Source: Rhodoferax saidenbachensis (GTDB lineage: Bacteria > Pseudomonadota > Gammaproteobacteria > Burkholderiales > Burkholderiaceae_C). Taken from it: a stretch of 64,000 nt of DNA. The stretch is taken from the NCBI RefSeq assembly GCF_001955715.1, contig NZ_CP019239.1, forward strand, positions 2,542,001-2,606,000. Direction: 5' to 3'. Position numbers and translations under genes: made by a program. Below the pieces are notes generated by a model. It did not search any database. It had not been told where the DNA came from and saw nothing but the letters and a program-made list of their open reading frames with translations. Positions 37,691 to 47,479 of this stretch are shown here, one piece after another (the first letter of the stretch is position 1; every line of letters starts with the position of its first letter).

Positions 37691-38875
37691 ATGCACATCG
37701 CATCACGCGCCCAGAAGATAGAACCGTTTTACGTCATGGAGGTGGCCAAGGCCGCCGCCGCGCTGGGCCGAGAGGTGGCGCACACCGATGCGCCCATGGT
37801 TTTCCTGAACATTGGCGAACCCGATTTCACGGCACCGCCCCTGGTGCAGGCTGCCGCAGAACACGCGGTGCGTACGGGCCAGTCGCAATACACCCAGGCC
37901 ACGGGCCTGGAACCGCTGCGCGAACGCATCAGCGCCTGGTACGCCAGCCGTTTTGGTGTGGATGTGCCAGCACGGCGCATTGTGGTCACCGCAGGCGCCT
38001 CGGCCGCATTGCACCTGGCCTGCCTGGCGCTGATCGAGTCGGGCGACGAAATCCTGATGCCCGACCCCAGCTACCCCTGCAACCGCCATTTTGTGAGCGC
38101 TGCGGAAGGCCAGGCCGTGCTGATCCCAACCACCGCAGAAGAACGCTTTCAGCTCAGCGCCGCCAAGGTCGAAGCCGCCTGGGGCTCGCGCACACGCGGT
38201 GTGTTGCTGGCCTCGCCCAGCAACCCCACGGGCACGTCCATCCACCCCGATGAGCTGCGCCGCATCCACCAGGTGGTGCAGGCCAAGGGCGGCATCACGC
38301 TGGTGGACGAGATTTACCTGGCGCTGAGTTTTGACGCCCAGTTTGGCCAGACCGCGCTGGCGCTGGACGACAACATCATCAGCATCAACAGCTTCAGCAA
38401 ATACTTCAACATGACCGGCTGGCGCCTAGGCTGGATGGTGGTGCCTGACACGCTAGTGCCGGTGATAGAGCGCCTGGCGCAAAACCTGTTTATCTGCCCC
38501 AGCACCATTGCCCAGCACGCTGCGCTCGCCTGTTTTGAATCCGAGAGCATCGCGCTGTACGAGCAGCGCCGCAATGAATTCAAGGCCCGACGGGATTACT
38601 TCATTCCCGCGCTCAACGCCATGGGGCTGACCGTCCCCGTCATGCCCGACGGCGCTTTCTACGCCTGGGCCGACTGCTCCGCCGCCTGCGCCAAGCTGGG
38701 CGTGAAGGACAGTTGGGACTTTGCCTATGAAGTCATGCACCGAGCCCATGTGGCCGTCACGCCGGGGCGTGACTTTGGTACCGCCCAGACGGCCAACTTT
38801 GTGCGCTTCTCGACCGCCAGCTCCATGGCGCAATTGCAAGAAGCTGTAACACGCCTGCGTTCCATCCTGATTTGA
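37691..38875 (+). CDS. PLP-dependent class I aminotransferase
   Basis: 394 residues of the aspartate aminotransferase fold. Visible are NIGEPDFTAPP, TAGASAALHLA, the ASPSNPTGTS loop, the PLP lysine in SINSFSKYFNMTGWRLGW, and the carboxylate-binding Arg region NFVRFSTASS. The amino donor and acceptor cannot be deduced. It lies 26 bases after nusB and just before tolQ. Confidence 0.9.
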   Translation: MHIASRAQKIEPFYVMEVAKAAAALGREVAHTDAPMVFLNIGEPDFTAPPLVQAAAEHAVRTGQSQYTQATGLEPLRERISAWYASRFGVDVPARRIVVTAGASAALHLACLALIESGDEILMPDPSYPCNRHFVSAAEGQAVLIPTTAEERFQLSAAKVEAAWGSRTRGVLLASPSNPTGTSIHPDELRRIHQVVQAKGGITLVDEIYLALSFDAQFGQTALALDDNIISINSFSKYFNMTGWRLGWMVVPDTLVPVIERLAQNLFICPSTIAQHAALACFESESIALYEQRRNEFKARRDYFIPALNAMGLTVPVMPDGAFYAWADCSAACAKLGVKDSWDFAYEVMHRAHVAVTPGRDFGTAQTANFVRFSTASSMAQLQEAVTRLRSILI

Positions 38876-38892
38876 ATTTACCCTTGAATGCC

Positions 38893-39591
38893 ATGAACCA
38901 AGACCTGTCCATTCTCCATCTGGTACTCAACGCCAGCATCGTGGTCCAAGCCGTCATGCTGCTGCTGATGGGCGTGTCCATCGCCAGTTGGGCCGCCATC
39001 TTCCGCAAGCTGTTTTCGCTGAACCGGGTCAAGTCGCAAAACGAAACCTTCGAACGCGAGTTCTGGTCCGGCTCCAGCCTCAACGACCTGTTTTCCGCCG
39101 CCACGCAAAACGCGCGCAACTGCGGCCCCATGGAACGCATCTTTGCCAGCGGCATGCGCGAATACCAGAAGCTGCGCGAGCGCCGCATCACGGATGTGGG
39201 CACGCTGATGGACGGCGCGCGCCGCGCCATGCGCGCCAGCTTCCAGCGCGAGATGGACGTCGTCGAAAGCAACCTGTCCTTCCTGGCGTCGGTCGGTTCG
39301 GTGTCGCCTTACGTGGGCCTGTTTGGCACCGTGTGGGGCATCATGCACGCCTTCACCGGCCTGGCCGCACTGACGCAGGTCACATTGGCCACCGTGGCCC
39401 CTGGCATTGCCGAAGCCCTGGTCGCCACCGCCATCGGCCTGTTTGCTGCCATCCCAGCCGTGGTCGCCTACAACCGCTTCGCGCGTGACCTGGACCGCAT
39501 CGCCATCCAGCAAGAGACCTTCATCGAAGAGTTCTCCAACATCCTGCAGCGCAACGTGGGCGCGCAAAGCGCCGCCGCCAACAGCCGCTAA
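38893..39591 (+). CDS. tolQ: Tol-Pal system protein TolQ (MotA/TolQ/ExbB proton channel)
   Basis: 232 residues from ATG 38893; an in-frame TTG seven codons earlier overlaps the aminotransferase stop and is unlikely. There are three membrane helices, near residues 10-30 (ASIVVQAVMLLLMGVSIA), 135-155 (SVSPYVGLFGTVWGIMHAF) and 170-195 (ATVAPGIAEALVATAIGLFAA in part). With TolR it forms the proton channel that energises TolA at the division site. It is followed by tolR and tolA. Confidence 0.93.
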   Translation: MNQDLSILHLVLNASIVVQAVMLLLMGVSIASWAAIFRKLFSLNRVKSQNETFEREFWSGSSLNDLFSAATQNARNCGPMERIFASGMREYQKLRERRITDVGTLMDGARRAMRASFQREMDVVESNLSFLASVGSVSPYVGLFGTVWGIMHAFTGLAALTQVTLATVAPGIAEALVATAIGLFAAIPAVVAYNRFARDLDRIAIQQETFIEEFSNILQRNVGAQSAAANSR

Positions 39592-39619
39592 CCGCACACC
39601 GCCCCGAGGAACACCCCCC

Positions 39620-40054
39620 ATGCCAGCTGTTTCACACCGTGGCCGCGGACGGCGCACCATCAACGAGATCAACATGGTGCCCTTCATTGACGTGATGCTG
39701 GTGCTGTTGATCATCTTCATGGTCACCGCGCCGCTCATCACGCCCAGCATGATTGACCTGCCCAGCGTCGGCAAGGCCGCGCGCCAGCCCGACCAGATCA
39801 TCCAGATCATCCTGGGCAAGGATGACGCGCTGGAGATGAAGATCAAGGACAAGACCACCTCCCTGCCCCTCAAGGAGCTGGCGGCTGCCGTCAAATCTGC
39901 CCAAGGCGCAAAAGACAGCGCCGCCGCAGCCAATTCGGCCGTGGTCATCAGCGCCGATAAAAACGTCATGTACGAGAGCGTGGTCCAGGTGATGGACACC
40001 TTGCAGCGCGCAGGCATACAGCGTGTGGGCCTGTCGGTCCAGCTCGCCAACTAA
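39620..40054 (+). CDS. tolR: Tol-Pal system protein TolR
   Basis: 144 residues from ATG 39620, with CCGAGGA nine bases upstream. The N-terminal signature INEINMVPFIDVMLVLLIIF carries the conserved membrane Asp used in proton transport. A periplasmic domain follows. It is the ExbD/TolR partner of TolQ. The frame continues open upstream inside tolQ, but that part is only shadow sequence. Confidence 0.94.
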   Translation: MPAVSHRGRGRRTINEINMVPFIDVMLVLLIIFMVTAPLITPSMIDLPSVGKAARQPDQIIQIILGKDDALEMKIKDKTTSLPLKELAAAVKSAQGAKDSAAAANSAVVISADKNVMYESVVQVMDTLQRAGIQRVGLSVQLAN

Positions 40055-40069
40055 GCACCGCCACCGGCC

Positions 40070-41026
40070 ATGTCCACACTGCGCGAACGCATGGAATTTG
40101 CCCCACCGCCCACACCGGGCCTGGTGCGCGCCATGCTGCTCGCCATCCTGGCGCACGCCGCACTGCTGGCCGTACTGGCCGTGGGTGTGCAGTGGAAACG
40201 CGAGGCCACACCCGTCACGGTAGAGGCCGAGCTGTGGTCCGCCCTGCCGGTAGAAGCTGCAGCCCCGGCCGCGGAAGAACCACCACCCGAACCCGAGCCG
40301 CCCCAACCGCCAGAGCCCGCCCCCGTCGTGCAGCCCCCGCCGGTGGTTGCCCCTCCGGCGCCCGTGCCGCCGCCGCAGGTTGATATTGCGCTGGCCAAAG
40401 AGAAAGAAAAGGCCAAGCTGCTCAAAGAGAAACAACTGCAGCAAGAAAAGGCCGAGCAGGAAAAGAAAAAGCTCGCGCTTGAAAAAGAGAAAGAACTGAA
40501 AGAAAAGCAGCTCAAAGAAAAGCTGGCCAAAGACAAAGCCGAGAAGGAAAAGCAGGACAAACTCGCGCGCGACAAGAAAGCGCAGCAAGACCAGAGCGCG
40601 CAAAAGGCCGACAAGGCCAAGGCGCTGGCCGAGGCCAAGAAGCTGGAAGAAATACGCCAGCAGAATCTCAAACGCATGGCCGGTCTGGCTGGCAGTGGTG
40701 GCAGCGGCCAGCCCGGCTCCACTTCTACCGCGATGCAGTCGTCCGGACCCTCGGCGAACTATTCGGGCCGCGTAGCGGCGCGCATCAAGCCCAACGTCAC
40801 CTACATCGACACCATCGTAGGCAATCCGAAAACAGAAGTCACGGTCACGCTCAGCCCCAGTGGCGACATTCTGAGCAGCCGTATTTCCAAGCGCAGTGGC
40901 AATCCATCCTGGGATAACGCGGCACTCAACGCCATCGAGAAGACCGCCAAAGTACCGCTGGATGATGGCAAGGTTTGGTCACCCATGATCATCGAACTGT
41001 CGCCCCAAACTCTACTGGGCCAGTAA
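40070..41026 (+). CDS. tolA: Cell envelope integrity protein TolA
   Basis: 318 residues. A single N-terminal membrane helix (MLLAILAHAALLAVLAVGV) is followed by a Pro-rich stretch (about 65-105) and a very charged Lys/Glu/Ala coiled coil (about 108-200, AKEKEKAKLLKEKQLQQEK). The C-terminal TonB/TolA-type domain includes VTVTLSPSGDILSSRI and ALNAIEKTAKVPLD. It spans the periplasm and links TolQR to TolB/Pal. No tolB or pal follows; the convergent dnaE comes next after a dispersed repeat. Confidence 0.93.
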   Translation: MSTLRERMEFAPPPTPGLVRAMLLAILAHAALLAVLAVGVQWKREATPVTVEAELWSALPVEAAAPAAEEPPPEPEPPQPPEPAPVVQPPPVVAPPAPVPPPQVDIALAKEKEKAKLLKEKQLQQEKAEQEKKKLALEKEKELKEKQLKEKLAKDKAEKEKQDKLARDKKAQQDQSAQKADKAKALAEAKKLEEIRQQNLKRMAGLAGSGGSGQPGSTSTAMQSSGPSANYSGRVAARIKPNVTYIDTIVGNPKTEVTVTLSPSGDILSSRISKRSGNPSWDNAALNAIEKTAKVPLDDGKVWSPMIIELSPQTLLGQ

Positions 41027-41033
41027 GCGAAAT

Positions 41034-41089
41034 TGCTATGTTTTCAGTAGCTGCTTGCGCAATACCCACGCGGACTAGAGGCCTAAACC
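41034..41089 (+). repeat. Dispersed ~58-bp repeat between tolA and dnaE
   Basis: Starts GCTATGTTTTCAGTAGC, then TGCTTGCGCAATACCC and GCGGACTAGAGGCC. It fills most of the space between the two convergent genes. Confidence 0.9.
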
Positions 41090-41127
41090 ATGCATAAACC
41101 TGCCCCAAACCGGGCCTTGGCAAAGCC

Positions 41128-44100
41128 TCAGTCGTAGGCAATCACCGCGCGGCCCTGGTCGGCCTGGGCGCGCCAGCCGGCCAGGGCGGCATCTGTCGGG
41201 AAGAACTTGGCGTTGTCGCCCAACTGCAGCTCGGCCATGGCGCCTGCGCAGCCGGCATCGGCAGCATCTGCGTCCACCAAACGCTGCACCACCAGGCGCA
41301 CACCCAAGCCGCGTATCAGCTCGCCCTGCTCTGACACTTCACGTTGGGCGGGAAACTCGCGCAACAGTTTTTGCACATCGGGCGCGCGGCCATTCACCGC
41401 CACGCGCAGGTATTTGCCAAAGCGGCAGCGCGCCTGCTCCAGGCTCCAGATCTGCTGGATGGTGAACTGCATGCCACCCGAAAAACGGTCGGGCTGGGCC
41501 TTACCCATCACCACAATCAGCTCGTCGTCTTTGAGCAAATCCTTGTGGGCGTTGATCAGCGACTCGTCGGCGCGCGCCTCGATGCTGGCCGACTTGTCAT
41601 CGAGCTTGAACAGCGCCAGCTTGCCACGCTGGCCGTTGATCACCCGCAGGTCGTTGACGATACCCGCCAGCAACTGCGGCTCGCGGGTTTCCAGGAGCTC
41701 TTCGATCGGGCGCTTGGCAAAGCGCCGTACTTCCAGCGCCACCTCGTCAAACAGATGGCCGGACAGGTAGAACCCAACGGCAGTCTTCTCCTGCGTCAGC
41801 CGCTCCTTCACGCCCCAGGGCATGGCCTCCACCAGATCCGGCTCTTGCGTGCTCGATCCGTGGTCGTCCTCGCCGCCCATGTCAAACAGGCCATGCTGGT
41901 TCGCATTGGCAGCGGTAGCGGCAGCGAACTCGAACGCGCGGTCCATGCTGGCGACCAGCGATGCGCGGTTGAGCTGCAAGGTGTCAAACGCACCGGCCTT
42001 GATCAGCGCTTCCACGCAGCGTTTGTTCAGGCGGCTACGGTCCACGCGGCGGGCAAAGTCAAACAGGCTGGTGAAGGGCCCGGCCTCTTCCGTTGGGCCC
42101 CGGCCCTCGCGCGCCGCTACGATGGCGTCGATGGCTTGCTGGCCTGTGCCCTTGAGGGCGCCCAGGCCATAACGAATCTGCTTGTTGGAGATAGGCTCAA
42201 AGCGGTAGAAGCCGCGGTTGATGTTGGGCGGCTCAAACTCCAGGCCCATCTTCTCCGCGTCTTCAAACAAGACTTTCAGCTTGTCGGTGTCGTCCATTTC
42301 CACCGTCATATTGGCGCAGAAGAACTCGGCGGCGTAGTGCACCTTGAGCCAGCCCGTGTGGTACGCCAACAGTGAGTAAGCAGCGGCGTGCGACTTGTTG
42401 AAGCCGTAGCCCGCAAACTTTTCCATCAAGTCGAAAACCTCGTCGGCCTTGTCTTGTGGAATGTTGTGGGTGGCTAGGGCACCGGCGCGGAATTTCTCGC
42501 GCTCCTTGGCCATTTCCTCGACCTTTTTCTTGCCCATGGCGCGGCGCAACAGATCGGCGCCACCCAGCGAGTAGCCGCCCAGAATCTGCGCGGTCTGCAT
42601 CACCTGCTCCTGGTAGACCATGATGCCGTAGGTCTCACTCAGCATCTCCGCCACTGCGGGGTGCGGGTACTCCACCTCTTCGCGCCCGTGTTTGCGCGCC
42701 ACAAAGCTGGGGATCAGGTCCATTGGGCCCGGACGATACAAGGCGTTCAACGCAATCAGGTCTTCCAGGCGCGTGGGTTTGGCGTCGCGCAGCATGCCCT
42801 GCATGCCGCGGCTTTCAAACTGGAACACGGCTTCGGTCTTGCCCTCGGAAAACAGGCGGTAGACCTTGGCATCGTCCAGCGGCAGGTTTTCAAACGCAAA
42901 GTTCTCCTGGCCCGGATGGCGCTTGATGATGAACTCGCGCGCTATCTCCAGAATGGTCAGCGTGGCCAGGCCCAAGAAGTCGAACTTCACCAGGCCAATG
43001 GCCTCCACGTCGTCCTTGTCGTACTGGCTCACGGCCGAATCGCTGCCAGGCTGCTGGTACAGCGGGCAAAAGTCGGTCAGCTTGCCCGGTGCAATCAACA
43101 CACCACCGGCGTGCATGCCGATGTTGCGCGTCATGCCTTCGAGCTTGCGCGCCATCTCCAACAGCGTCTTGACGTCTTCTTCATCGGCCTCGCGCTGGGC
43201 CAGTATCGGCTCGGCCTCGCTGGCGTAGATGTATTTGTCGCTCTTCTTGCCATCAGTGGGTGGCAGTTGCAGCGTGACGTTGGTGCCCGGCTTGTTGGGG
43301 ATCAGTTTGCTGATGCCATCACAAAAGCTGTAGGGCATGTCCAGCACACGGCCCACATCGCGGATCACGCCGCGCGCGGCCATGGTGCCGAAGGTGGCAA
43401 TCTGGCTCACCGCATCCTTGCCGTACTTGTCCTTCACATAGTCGATCACCAGATTCCGGTTGGTCTGGCAAAAGTCGATGTCAAAGTCGGGCATGGAAAC
43501 CCGCTCGGGATTCAGAAAACGCTCGAACAGCAGGTTGTACTGCAGCGGATCCAGATCGGTAATCTTCAGCGCGTAGGCCACCAGAGAGCCTGCCCCGGAA
43601 CCCCGCCCTGGCCCCACCGGGCAGCCGTTGTTTTTGGCCCAGTTGATGAAGTCCCCCACGATCAGGAAGTAACCCGGGAAACCCATCTTCAGGATGGTGC
43701 CAATCTCAAACTCCAGCCGCGCCACGTAACGCGGCATCTCAGCCTCACGTTTGGCCGCATCGGGGTACAGATGCGCCATGCGGTCTTTCAGCCCCTCGTG
43801 CGACGCGTAGCGGAAATACTCTTCCGGCGTGAGCTGCTTCCCATCGACCAGCGGGGTCGGAAACTCCGGCAAGTAGTTTTTGCCCAGCACCAGCGTCAGG
43901 CTGCAGCGCTTGGCAATCTCAATCGTGTTGGCAATGGCCGAGGGAATGTCCTTGAACAGCGCCTCCATCTGCGCCGAACTCTTGAAATACTGCTCGCGTG
44001 TGAAACGGCGCACCCGTTTGGGGTTGCTCAGGATTTCGCCATCGGCAATACAGACACGCGCTTCATGCGCCTCGTAATCATCCTGCTCGGTGAACTGGAC

Positions 44101-44694
44101 CGGGTGGGTGGCCACCACCGGCAGCTTCATGCGCGCGGCCAGATGCACGGTGGCCATCACATGGGCTTCGTCGTCCACCCGGCCTGCGCGCTGCAGCTCC
44201 AGGTAAAAACGGTGCGGAAAAATACTGCCCAGTTGCAGCGCGGCTTCATGCGCGCGGGCGGTGTCGCCCTGCACCAGCGCCTGCCCCACGGGACCGGCCT
44301 GCGCACCGGCCAGGCAGATCAACCCTTCGTTCAGCTCTTTGAGCCATTCCAGCTTGGCCACGGCCTGGGCCTTGATGATGTTCTTGGTATACGCCCGCGC
44401 GATCAGCTCGGACATGTTCAGGTAACCCTGCTTGTTCTGCACCAGCAGGATGATGCGGCTGGTGGCCGTGGCATCGCTGCCCAGGCCTTCAATCATGATC
44501 TCCGCACCAATCAGTGGCTTGATGCCCTTGCCCCGGGTTTCCTTGTAGAACTTGATGGCACCGAACAGGTTGTTCAGGTCCGTAATCGCCAGCGCGGGCT
44601 GTCCGTCCTTGGCTGCGGCCTTGACGATGTCGTCGATACGGTTGGTACTGTCAACGACAGAAAACTCGGTGTGCAGGCGCAGGTGGATAAACAT
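41128..44694 (-). CDS. dnaE: DNA polymerase III subunit alpha
   Basis: 1188 residues, the normal DnaE length. The PHP domain starts at FIHLRLHTEFSVVDS. The palm carries the catalytic acids in VSMPDFDIDFCQTNR, with PGRGSGAGSLVAYAL before it. The finger and tandem HhH parts follow (GFNKSHAAAYSLLAYHTGWL), then a C-terminal OB-fold region. It is the replicative polymerase. It stands alone on the minus strand; the 44822 gene is divergent from its start. Confidence 0.97.
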   Translation of the reverse strand: MFIHLRLHTEFSVVDSTNRIDDIVKAAAKDGQPALAITDLNNLFGAIKFYKETRGKGIKPLIGAEIMIEGLGSDATATSRIILLVQNKQGYLNMSELIARAYTKNIIKAQAVAKLEWLKELNEGLICLAGAQAGPVGQALVQGDTARAHEAALQLGSIFPHRFYLELQRAGRVDDEAHVMATVHLAARMKLPVVATHPVQFTEQDDYEAHEARVCIADGEILSNPKRVRRFTREQYFKSSAQMEALFKDIPSAIANTIEIAKRCSLTLVLGKNYLPEFPTPLVDGKQLTPEEYFRYASHEGLKDRMAHLYPDAAKREAEMPRYVARLEFEIGTILKMGFPGYFLIVGDFINWAKNNGCPVGPGRGSGAGSLVAYALKITDLDPLQYNLLFERFLNPERVSMPDFDIDFCQTNRNLVIDYVKDKYGKDAVSQIATFGTMAARGVIRDVGRVLDMPYSFCDGISKLIPNKPGTNVTLQLPPTDGKKSDKYIYASEAEPILAQREADEEDVKTLLEMARKLEGMTRNIGMHAGGVLIAPGKLTDFCPLYQQPGSDSAVSQYDKDDVEAIGLVKFDFLGLATLTILEIAREFIIKRHPGQENFAFENLPLDDAKVYRLFSEGKTEAVFQFESRGMQGMLRDAKPTRLEDLIALNALYRPGPMDLIPSFVARKHGREEVEYPHPAVAEMLSETYGIMVYQEQVMQTAQILGGYSLGGADLLRRAMGKKKVEEMAKEREKFRAGALATHNIPQDKADEVFDLMEKFAGYGFNKSHAAAYSLLAYHTGWLKVHYAAEFFCANMTVEMDDTDKLKVLFEDAEKMGLEFEPPNINRGFYRFEPISNKQIRYGLGALKGTGQQAIDAIVAAREGRGPTEEAGPFTSLFDFARRVDRSRLNKRCVEALIKAGAFDTLQLNRASLVASMDRAFEFAAATAANANQHGLFDMGGEDDHGSSTQEPDLVEAMPWGVKERLTQEKTAVGFYLSGHLFDEVALEVRRFAKRPIEELLETREPQLLAGIVNDLRVINGQRGKLALFKLDDKSASIEARADESLINAHKDLLKDDELIVVMGKAQPDRFSGGMQFTIQQIWSLEQARCRFGKYLRVAVNGRAPDVQKLLREFPAQREVSEQGELIRGLGVRLVVQRLVDADAADAGCAGAMAELQLGDNAKFFPTDAALAGWRAQADQGRAVIAYD

Positions 44695-44821
44695 GGCTTC
44701 ATTGTAGTTTTGGCAGCCTGCGGATTTGGCTGATAAGCACCCGCACCTTCATAATGCGAAACAGGAGACCCAAAATACATGCAGATAAAAGCTGCAGCCC
44801 GCCACGATGGAGGCCCCGCCC

Positions 44822-45238
44822 ATGACACCGCCGTTTTTTAAGCCCCATGGTTCGGCCCAGGTCGAGCGCTCCGGAGCCATCCTGACAGTGCACATGCGTG
44901 GCGACTGGAATGCGGAAATGCGTGATCAAACCGGCAAGGCCATGATGAAACACGCGCCCACGCTCAACGCTGCCGGCCCCTGGGGCATCATCAACTGCCT
45001 GCATGACACACTGGTCTACAGCGAAGACATCTACACCAACACCCGCCTGGCGTATGCGGCGCGCCCCCCGGGCTCACGGTTGGCCGCTGTCGCTTTTGTG
45101 ATTGGCCCGCAGGTGGAAGCCGCCTCACTGATGCGCCCCCGGTTCGAAAACCTACTGGACGGCATCATCCCCTCAGGCGTATTTACCGACTACGCCAAAG
45201 CCCAGGAATGGCTGCAGGCACAGTTGCAGGCGAAGTAG
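44822..45238 (+). CDS. Small STAS-like hypothetical protein
   Basis: 138 residues from ATG 44822, chosen because GGAGG lies eight bases upstream; an ATG at 44807 includes that site. There is no signal peptide. The pattern of alternating strands and helices (SGAILTVHMRGDWN, GPWGIINCLHDTLVYS, RLAAVAFVIGPQVE) resembles SpoIIAA/STAS-like domains. Function unknown. It is divergent from dnaE and precedes trhO. Confidence 0.6.
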   Translation: MTPPFFKPHGSAQVERSGAILTVHMRGDWNAEMRDQTGKAMMKHAPTLNAAGPWGIINCLHDTLVYSEDIYTNTRLAYAARPPGSRLAAVAFVIGPQVEAASLMRPRFENLLDGIIPSGVFTDYAKAQEWLQAQLQAK

Positions 45239-45288
45239 AAATCTGCGCCCCCCGGAGTTAGCTCAGGCGGGAAACCTAAAATCAGGGG

Positions 45289-46041
45289 GTGAACACCATC
45301 CTGAACATCTCCGCCTACAAGTTTGTCACCCTGCCCGACGCCGCTGCGCTGCGCGAAACCCTGCTGGCACGCGCCACGGCCTTGCAGCTCAAAGGCACCA
45401 TCCTGCTGGCCGAAGAAGGCATCAACCTGTTTCTGGCCGCGCCAGCCGAGGCCGTGCGCAGCTTCATCGCCCAGTTGCACACCGATGCACGTTTTGCCGA
45501 CATCACGCCCAAGGAAAGCTGGTCCGAAAAGCAGCCCTTCAAAAAGATGCTGGTGAAGGTGAAGAACGAAATCATCCGCATGAACCACCCCACCATCCGC
45601 CCCGCGGAAGGTCGCGCACCGGCGGTGTCACCGCTGACCGTGAAACGTTGGCTGGACCAGGGCCATGACGACGAAGGCCGCCCGGTGGTCACGCTGGACA
45701 CACGCAACGATGTGGAGATCGACTGCGGCACCTTTGAGAACGCCATCGACTGGCGCATCACCAAGTTCACCGAGTTTCCCCAGGCCCTGCTGGACCACAA
45801 GGCCGAGCTGGCCGGCAAGACCGTGGTGAGCTTTTGCACCGGCGGCATCCGCTGCGAAAAAGCCGCCATCTTCATGCAGGAGGCCGGGCTGGACCATGTG
45901 TACCAGCTCGAGGGCGGCATCCTCAAATACTTCGAAGAAACCGGCGGCGCGCACTACAACGGCGGCTGTTTTGTGTTCGACGAACGGGAAGCGGTGGGGG
46001 CGGACCTGAGTGCGCTGAACCACCGCAACGCGCCGGGCTGA
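45289..46041 (+). CDS. trhO: tRNA uridine(34) hydroxylase TrhO (rhodanese-related, YceA family)
   Basis: 250 residues from GTG 45289, giving the family start MNTILNISAYKF. The N-terminal ferredoxin-like part contains KGTILLAEEGINLFLA. The rhodanese domain has the active-site Cys in VVSFCTGGIRCEKAAIFM. The family hydroxylates U34 of certain tRNAs in an oxygen-dependent pathway. It is followed by a dispersed repeat. Confidence 0.92.
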   Translation: MNTILNISAYKFVTLPDAAALRETLLARATALQLKGTILLAEEGINLFLAAPAEAVRSFIAQLHTDARFADITPKESWSEKQPFKKMLVKVKNEIIRMNHPTIRPAEGRAPAVSPLTVKRWLDQGHDDEGRPVVTLDTRNDVEIDCGTFENAIDWRITKFTEFPQALLDHKAELAGKTVVSFCTGGIRCEKAAIFMQEAGLDHVYQLEGGILKYFEETGGAHYNGGCFVFDEREAVGADLSALNHRNAPG

Positions 46042-46083
46042 GAAGCCATTGGGGCTGCACATCAGAGGCAGCCCCCATCCAAT

Positions 46084-46150
46084 CGCTACAAAATAGATAG
46101 CTGCCTGCGCAGACTGCGCAAGGGATAAGGACGTATTTCGTCTATTTTTA
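46084..46150 (+). repeat. Dispersed ~58-bp repeat after trhO
   Basis: Starts GCTACAAAATAGATAGC, then TGCCTGCGCAGACTGCGC and AAGGGATAAGGACG, ending in a T-rich tail. It is somewhat divergent in its 3' half. The rest of the 46042-46295 spacer is AT-rich and presumably holds the promoter of the fasciclin gene. Confidence 0.8.
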
Positions 46151-46295
46151 GCATCTGCGGGGTGGCTTTTTTTCCGAAAATACCGAAACGGACAATAAAA
46201 TACCGCACAGTTCACAAGGTTACTTGTTGGTATTAAAGTGCTGGTTCGCCACATTTTTGGCGGGTTCAAACCACTTCAAAGTGATGGAGATTTCG

Positions 46296-46751
46296 ATGAA
46301 AAAACTTCTCATTGCAACCGTTCTCACCCTGGGCTTTACCTTGTCCGCACAGGCCAAGGACATCGTGGACACAGCGGTAGACGCTGGCAGCTTCAAGACA
46401 CTGGCGACGGCACTGGGTGCTGCCGGTCTGGTCGACACCCTCAAGGGCAAGGGCCCGTTTACCGTATTCGCGCCCACCGATGAAGCGTTTGCCAAAATCC
46501 CCAAAGCAGACCTGGACGCCCTGCTCAAGGACAAAGCCAAGCTCACCGCGGTGCTGACCTACCACGTGGTGCCCGGCAAGGTGATGGCCGCGGATGTACG
46601 TGCCGGCAAAGTCAAAACCGTGCAAGGCTCTGAATTGACCGTGACCACTGCAGGCGGCGTGATGGTAGACAACGCCAAAGTCATCAAGACCGACATCGTG
46701 GCCGACAACGGCGTCATCCACGTCATCGACAGCGTGGTCATCCCCAAGTAA
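46296..46751 (+). CDS. Secreted fasciclin-domain protein
   Basis: 151 residues from ATG 46296, with GGAGA upstream and a clear signal peptide [20 protein letters not shown]. One FAS1 domain covers the rest, with H1 motif [13 protein letters not shown], the middle TYHVVPGKV, and H2-like [11 protein letters not shown]. It is a small exported adhesion-type domain with unknown partner. A strong terminator follows. Confidence 0.92.
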   Translation: MKKLLIATVLTLGFTLSAQAKDIVDTAVDAGSFKTLATALGAAGLVDTLKGKGPFTVFAPTDEAFAKIPKADLDALLKDKAKLTAVLTYHVVPGKVMAADVRAGKVKTVQGSELTVTTAGGVMVDNAKVIKTDIVADNGVIHVIDSVVIPK

Positions 46752-46769
46752 ACGCGGCTCCGCCCCACA

Positions 46770-46804
46770 TGCCCAGGATTGCAAACCAGTCTTGGGCATT
46801 TTTC
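46770..46804 (+). terminator. Intrinsic terminator after the fasciclin gene
   Basis: A 10-bp stem (GCCCAGGATT with AGTCTTGGGC, one G-T and one T-G pair) is followed by ATTTTTC. Confidence 0.85.
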
Positions 46805-46843
46805 GTTGCGCTATCACCCCATCACCACCTGGAGGCAGTCCCC

Positions 46844-47428
46844 ATGAAACAACCGTCCAAAACCCTGATCGCTCTGGCCTCGGTGCTGGCACTGTGCTGT
46901 GTGCTGCCCGCCCATGCACAACCGGTGGCACCCAATGTGGCCGAAGCAACCGCCAGCGCCCCTTCAGAGTTGGCGCCCTATGGCAATAACTGGCAGGCCA
47001 AAGGCACGGGTACGCTGCGCTTCTTCGGGTTCAAGGCCTATGACGCCAGCCTGTGGCTGTCTGGCACAGACGCGGGCTTCAGCTTCGCGCGGCCGTTTGC
47101 GCTGGACATCCGTTATGCAACGGCGGTGAAGGCGCGCGACATTGCCAATACCTCGCTGATCGAGATGCAGCGCATCGGCCCGTCATCCCCCGAACAAATC
47201 GTGGCCTGGTCCGCCCTGCTGGAAGCCATCTTTGTCGACGTCAAGGCTGGCGACAGGCTCATTGGTGTACACCTGCCACGGGAAGGCGTGCGCTTCTTCC
47301 AAAACGGCAAGCTGCTCGGCGAGTCCAGCGACGTGGCATTCAGTGAAGCCTTCTTCAAGATCTGGCTGGACCCCAAAACCAAACGACCGGAATTGCGCAG
47401 CGCCTTGCTGGGGCAGTCTTCGCGCTAG
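46844..47428 (+). CDS. Exported chalcone isomerase-like protein
   Basis: 194 residues from ATG 46844, with GGAGG eight bases upstream and a signal peptide ending near LPAHAQPVA. The fold resembles the chalcone isomerase-like family of exported bacterial proteins (GTGTLRFFGFKAYDASLWLS, ALDIRYATAVKARDIANTSL, FSEAFFKIWLDPKT). Bacterial members are probably not flavonoid enzymes; the role is unknown. Confidence 0.8.
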   Translation: MKQPSKTLIALASVLALCCVLPAHAQPVAPNVAEATASAPSELAPYGNNWQAKGTGTLRFFGFKAYDASLWLSGTDAGFSFARPFALDIRYATAVKARDIANTSLIEMQRIGPSSPEQIVAWSALLEAIFVDVKAGDRLIGVHLPREGVRFFQNGKLLGESSDVAFSEAFFKIWLDPKTKRPELRSALLGQSSR

Positions 47429-47479
47429 GACTTCCCGCGGCAGCGTGCTGGCGGCCCGAACCCGACCATCCGGGGAGTC

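Noticed and set aside
42661..44733. A 690-residue open frame on the plus strand opposite dnaE
   Set aside because: It is a GC-rich antisense shadow of dnaE without homology or a ribosome-binding site. The same applies to long frames opposite tctE (6499-8346), tctA (3449-4297) and the sigma-54 activator (516-1619).
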